DNA from: Alphaproteobacteria bacterium
GTDB lineage: Bacteria; Pseudomonadota; Alphaproteobacteria; JAJTHO01
Assembly (NCBI GenBank): GCA_021297975.1
Contig: JAJTHO010000054.1
Coordinates: forward strand, 1 to 25,212
Direction: 5' to 3'
Length of the DNA stretch: 25,212 nt
The notes beneath the pieces were generated by a model, which was not told the DNA's origin, did no database searches, and was given only the letters and a program-made list of their open reading frames with translations. Shown here piece by piece: positions 22,342 through 25,212 of this stretch. The position numbers and the translations under genes are program-made. Position 1 is the stretch's first letter. Every line of letters starts with the position of its first letter.

Positions 22342-22821
22342 TTATACAACGATGCTATCAAGTAGCTGTTTTATCGCCGCCGCAACAGCCGCCATGCGCA
22401 CATCGTCTCGCGTGCCTGAAAAAATATAACGCTGTGCCGGTTTACCGCTTACCGCACTATACACAAGCCCAACGGGTTTTTCAGCGCTGCCGCCGCCGGG
22501 GCCCGCAATACCGGTGATGCCGATGCCGAATGCCGCGCCGGTTGCTTTTGCAACACTCAACGCTAAAGCCTCTGCAACATCCGCACTCACCGCGCCGTGC
22601 TGTTCAATCAAGTACGGCGCAACGCCTAAGCGGATTTTTTCACTGTTCGCGTAACACACCGCGCCGCCGAGATACACTGATGATGACCCCGGCACACTAG
22701 TCAGCAAGCCGCCCAGCAAGCCGCCTGTGCACGATTCCGCTGTTGCCAGCGTTAAACCGCGTGCATCAAACGCCGCCAGTAAACGCTGCGCCGCGGCGTA
22801 TAGCTCTGCTGAAAAAATCAT
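22342..22821 (-). CDS. pncC: CinA C-terminal domain protein, nicotinamide-nucleotide amidohydrolase
   Basis: The 159-residue single-domain protein matches PncC (E. coli about 165 residues). LATAESCTGGLLGGLLTSV at 25-43 includes the AESCTGG active-site motif, with Ser30 the probable nucleophile; SVYLGGAVCYANSEK and GIGITGIAGPGGGSAEKPVG are the other two conserved blocks. The enzyme hydrolyses nicotinamide mononucleotide to nicotinate mononucleotide and ammonia in the pyridine-nucleotide cycle. There is no N-terminal molybdopterin-binding-like COG1058 domain. It is a housekeeping gene and seems to mark the right border of the glycan locus. AAAGG at 22829-22833 is a modest ribosome site. Whether the reverse operon starts here or at the oxygenase gene is unclear, as the 59-base gap shows no good terminator for this strand. 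Confidence 0.92.
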   Translation of the reverse strand: MIFSAELYAAAQRLLAAFDARGLTLATAESCTGGLLGGLLTSVPGSSSVYLGGAVCYANSEKIRLGVAPYLIEQHGAVSADVAEALALSVAKATGAAFGIGITGIAGPGGGSAEKPVGLVYSAVSGKPAQRYIFSGTRDDVRMAAVAAAIKQLLDSIVV

Positions 22822-22836
22822 CCTGCGGCCTTTAAC

Positions 22837-22848
22837 CCTCTATAGAGG
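22837..22848. promoter_or_regulatory. 12-bp perfect palindrome upstream of pncC
   Basis: CCTCTATAGAGG is self-complementary and sits 15 bases upstream of the pncC start, with an AT-rich ATTTATTTTTG stretch next to it on the reverse strand. It could be an operator overlapping a promoter or a chance palindrome. Confidence 0.25.
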
Positions 22849-22862
22849 ACAAAAATAAATGC

Positions 22863-22969
22863 GTCATATCGAGCGTAGCAAGGCAAAGCCTTGCGCAGTC
22901 GAGATATCTCCTTGCATCCTAAAGGAGATCCCTCCACGCAGCCGCAAACGCGGCTTTGGTCGGGATGAC
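22863..22969. repeat. Hairpin-rich interspersed repeat-like element with terminal inverted repeats
   Basis: The 107-base segment begins GTCATATCGA and ends TCGGGATGAC, which are inverted copies with two mismatches. Inside are three stems: GCAAGGC/GCCTTGC (22878-22894, loop 3), ATCTCCTT/AAGGAGAT (22906-22929, loop 8) and AGCCGC/GCGGCT (22940-22955, loop 4). A T run follows at 22972-22977. The layout resembles the small 'GTCATCCCGA...' intergenic repeats scattered in many bacterial genomes, here between pncC and the beta-barrel gene. It has no coding content that I trust. I saw no second copy in the window. Confidence 0.65.
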
Positions 22970-23012
22970 ACTTTTTTGTCTTGCAACCAAGCTATAAGCC
23001 GAAAAGAATATG

Positions 23013-23765
23013 TTAGAAAGTATAATCCAATTGATACTTAATCACGTTATCCGGCGCAGAATCGCTCAGGCCGACCAACCAACCTAGCTCAACCCCCACC
23101 GGCGTTCCCGGAATTTTCCATTTCACAGCCGGGCCCGCGCGGTGATTCTGGCTATCATATTTCCCTGGATTTTCCAGCGAGCTGATGTCCGAGAAATATT
23201 CCGCGCCCACGCGCAGGTTCATGGATTCAACTTTTTGATACACACCAAAATCAAACGAGCCGGCAAGATTATCGGATGACCGCGCACCAACTTCTCTTTT
23301 TAAACCAAAGTTCCCGAGAACACTTAGGGAATCAAAGGTATGCCGCACGAGGAAAATCGCGCCAACGGCATCATTGGGGGCTAAGTGGTTTATATCATAG
23401 GATAAATAAAACCCTGTATCAACGCCCACCTCGTTCTGTGTGCTGGTGCGGATAACACTCACAAGTTCGGTTTTGTCATAGCGCATTTTGCCGCCAACTC
23501 TTTTATCTAACACCGAATACGCGCCCACTTTAAGCCAATCGTTCACGCCATACGATAGCTCGGTATTATTACGCCAACCCGTTCCATCCCTTGAGAAGCC
23601 ATCGCCATAACCGCCGAAGTTTTCCAGCTTAAGCTGGCCGTTCTTCACATCCATGCTGTTGACTTTTGTATCACCAACCGATGTTGCCGGCGCGGCATTG
23701 GCGGTGTTGATGCTCAAAACTGCAACCATCGCGGTTAGCAGTGCCGTTGTAATTTTTTGCTGCAT
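23013..23765 (-). CDS. Secreted outer-membrane beta-barrel protein of unknown function
   Basis: ATG 23765 follows AGGAGC at 23771-23776 and gives 250 residues; an in-frame start 15 bases upstream lacks such a site. The N-terminus MQQKITTALLTAMVAVLSI...ANA is a signal peptide with likely cleavage after ANA at about residue 24. The remainder alternates polar and hydrophobic residues, with Gly/Asn turns and aromatic girdles (for example WLKVGAYSVLD, LSVLGNFGLKREVG, MNLRVGAEYFSD), and it ends KYQLDYTF, a C-terminal Phe as recognised by the BAM complex. About ten or twelve strands fit the length. No enzyme motif or plug domain is seen. It may be a small porin-like or structural barrel. Its link to the glycan locus is uncertain, as a repeat element and pncC intervene. 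Confidence 0.75.
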   Translation of the reverse strand: MQQKITTALLTAMVAVLSINTANAAPATSVGDTKVNSMDVKNGQLKLENFGGYGDGFSRDGTGWRNNTELSYGVNDWLKVGAYSVLDKRVGGKMRYDKTELVSVIRTSTQNEVGVDTGFYLSYDINHLAPNDAVGAIFLVRHTFDSLSVLGNFGLKREVGARSSDNLAGSFDFGVYQKVESMNLRVGAEYFSDISSLENPGKYDSQNHRAGPAVKWKIPGTPVGVELGWLVGLSDSAPDNVIKYQLDYTF

Positions 23766-23770
23766 AATTA

Positions 23771-23776
23771 GCTCCT
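23771..23776 (-). promoter_or_regulatory. Ribosome binding site fixing the beta-barrel gene start
   Basis: AGGAGC on the reverse strand, five bases before the ATG at 23765, supports this start; it would lie inside the frame if the start 15 bases upstream were used. Confidence 0.6.
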
Positions 23777-23883
23777 GCAAAAAGTAGTAGCCAATTGCGA
23801 ATAATTATCAACTGTAAAATTTGTGTGGGTATAGCATTGTTGCAATGATGCCTCTATGAAGACGTCCGAATCGTGTTCTTTGA

Positions 23884-25206
23884 TTAACGCCCCGTTGATT
23901 TCTTTACAGTAAGGGCATCCATAGCTTGCGCCAGATGGGGAGAGGATTCCATTGAAGCAATCACTACAAATAATTCTTGTGGTCTTGTCAGACCCCTTTC
24001 GTCTAAAAAATTCATAACATGAGCCTCATATTGCTCCAAATCTGTGCAAGATTTATGATCCCATTTATCTTTCTTCAATATTCCTTTCTGGATCAAATCA
24101 GCGTTCATATCGTCAACTATGCCATATTCTTCAGCAATCAAATAAAATAAGAAGTTATCACGATATCTATCCTCATAGCTTGAGTAACATTGCACCATGG
24201 GCACCGATGCAAGAGGGCTTTCTTGATTGCTATTATTATTACTCTCTGCATCCCCTGTTTTGATTTTTTTTCTCAAAAGATCAATGCTAAATAGCGCATT
24301 GTATGTTTGTATTGGTGCTCTATTTTTTCCACCGGCTACTGTTGGATGCAATAGCAACGCTAAAGCCTGCTCTGGTGTTATCGGCAGAGTTGTTTGAAAT
24401 CTGTATTTAGCACGTTGTTTAAAAATACTAAGATCTGATATGTATTGGTTCTGAGTATAAAATTTGAACGATTCGAAAAGATCAGCATGATCTGCTCTGC
24501 AATCCTTCCTAATCAAAAGTGTATGCGAGAGATGCAACAGCTCATCCAAATCATACTGGATATCTCCCTTTAAGATACCAACCGCTTGACGCTTCAATTT
24601 CGCAGCTAATCCCTTATCAATTGTTAACTCTTCTAAAAATCGATACGTAATTTGTTGCCCTAAAGATTGTAGCTTTTCATCTCGCCCTAAGTTGCTGTCA
24701 CGATCCACATTAGGGTTTTCAGTTGCAATGTCAGCGTAGGTACGAATAACTGTGCTCAGACTTGTTTTTTCTAATTCTTTTCGTAATTTACTGTTGTTAT
24801 TTCTGAGATTATTATATCTAAGAATGCCAATTACACAATCTGTTATCTCTCCCTTGCTATAGGCACAGGATCCACTCACAACCTGCCAATTAAGATGATT
24901 GCCCACTAGCAAGCCACTTTTTATATGATTTTTTGGACTGTAAACAAGCGTGGTATCAATGTGTTCAATGTGACCCTGCTGCTGCTGTGCCACTAAATTG
25001 ATTTTTTCCACTACAGAATGCAGCCATTCGTTGGGTACTAAGAACACTTGCTTAGAATCATCTTTCAAAATTTCTTTGAGAGATTCAAACTGTGAAGACG
25101 TCACAAGAGTATTTATATTTCTGCTCGCGCTCGGATTTAGAACGAGATGACGACCAGTATGGTATGCTCTCTGCAGATGAACTGTATTAAGTTGTTCTTT
25201 AAGCAT
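23884..25206 (-). CDS. Uncharacterised AT-rich ORF (possibly 5' incomplete)
   Basis: I do not recognise this 440-residue protein. The frame stays open for the six bases between its first visible ATG (25206) and the window edge, so the true start may be outside. It is hydrophilic with no membrane segment or signal peptide, and rich in Asn, Gln, Ser, Lys and Leu, with a low-complexity linker (ESNNNSNQES) at about 325-334. The N-terminal third has VFLVPNEWLHSVVEKIN and, 40 residues later, a GLLVGNHLNWQVV stretch; the order loosely recalls cysteine-protease folds, but no catalytic triad can be defended. Hand counts give 20 G/C in 24001-24060, against 34 in 13501-13560 of pseG, so its composition is far from the glycan genes. 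Horizontal acquisition is plausible. Confidence 0.6.
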   Translation of the reverse strand: MLKEQLNTVHLQRAYHTGRHLVLNPSASRNINTLVTSSQFESLKEILKDDSKQVFLVPNEWLHSVVEKINLVAQQQQGHIEHIDTTLVYSPKNHIKSGLLVGNHLNWQVVSGSCAYSKGEITDCVIGILRYNNLRNNNSKLRKELEKTSLSTVIRTYADIATENPNVDRDSNLGRDEKLQSLGQQITYRFLEELTIDKGLAAKLKRQAVGILKGDIQYDLDELLHLSHTLLIRKDCRADHADLFESFKFYTQNQYISDLSIFKQRAKYRFQTTLPITPEQALALLLHPTVAGGKNRAPIQTYNALFSIDLLRKKIKTGDAESNNNSNQESPLASVPMVQCYSSYEDRYRDNFLFYLIAEEYGIVDDMNADLIQKGILKKDKWDHKSCTDLEQYEAHVMNFLDERGLTRPQELFVVIASMESSPHLAQAMDALTVKKSTGR

Positions 25207-25212
25207 GTCATC

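Noticed and set aside
22304..22343. Possible intrinsic terminators (GGGCTGTAGCCC then T5; CTCTTGAAAAGAG then T4) between the second oxygenase and pncC
   Set aside because: Stems are only four or five pairs, and the T runs follow on the forward strand, where no gene needs ending; on the reverse strand there is no T run.
22859..23041. 60-codon forward frame across the repeat element
   Set aside because: It is made almost entirely of the hairpin repeat sequence and is not a credible protein.
23835..23847. Small inverted repeat CATTG-TTG-CAATG upstream of the beta-barrel gene
   Set aside because: Five-pair stem without a T run; expected by chance in AT-rich DNA.
23884..25206. Reading the right-edge protein as a Ulp1/C48-like cysteine protease
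   Set aside because: Only a loose resemblance in the N-terminal third; no His-Asp-Gln-Cys set can be located with confidence.

Overview
The window is a dense surface-glycan biosynthesis locus of a Gram-negative bacterium, followed at the right end by three unrelated genes. The Gram-negative call rests on a signal-peptide beta-barrel protein ending in Phe, a Wzz-like protein and a Wzy-like polymerase. Moderate base composition and the flavour of the nonulosonate genes make an alphaproteobacterium plausible, but I cannot place it further. Almost every base is coding; no stretch above 300 bases lacks a gene, and I see no tRNA, rRNA, CRISPR array or complete insertion sequence.

Layout. (1) Positions 2-7813: a 5'-truncated AsnB-type amidotransferase, a reverse-strand GT-B-like gene, then a forward run of a GNAT acetyltransferase (PseH-like), a WbpG/PseA-type N-acetyl-sugar amidotransferase, a zinc-ribbon methyltransferase, a capsule-synthesis (KpsC/KpsS-like) protein and a second methyltransferase. 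(2) Positions 7826-14411: a phytanoyl-CoA-dioxygenase-like oxygenase, then pseB, pseC, an aldo/keto reductase, an SDR, a CMP-nonulosonate cytidylyltransferase and pseG, most with overlapping start and stop codons. (3) Positions 14408-22282, mainly reverse strand: a second oxygenase, fcl, two GT2 glycosyltransferases, a Wzy-like polymerase, a Wzz-like protein and gmd, with one GT4 glycosyltransferase on the forward strand just before gmd. (4) Positions 22342-25212: pncC (CinA C-terminal domain), a hairpin-rich interspersed repeat, an outer-membrane beta-barrel gene, and an AT-rich ORF of unknown function running to the window edge.

How they fit together (inference from families). PseB, PseC, the GNAT and PseG would convert UDP-GlcNAc to a 2,4-diacetamido-2,4,6-trideoxy-L-altrose, the precursor of pseudaminic acid. 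No NeuB/PseI-type synthase is present here, and the cytidylyltransferase carries a NeuA/LegF-like rather than PseF-like motif. The interleaved aldo/keto reductase and SDR suggest a modified nonulosonate. Gmd and Fcl would supply GDP-L-fucose. The amidotransferases, methyltransferases and oxygenases would decorate the sugars, and the GT2, GT4, Wzy and Wzz proteins would assemble and polymerise an O-antigen or capsule repeat. No flippase or ABC exporter is visible.

Points for follow-up include two mini-ORFs in gaps (one looks like a remnant of an SDR gene), a perfect 10-bp inverted repeat between gmd and the divergent glycosyltransferase, two convergent gene pairs sharing a TTAA stop, and the uncharacterised AT-rich ORF at the right edge.
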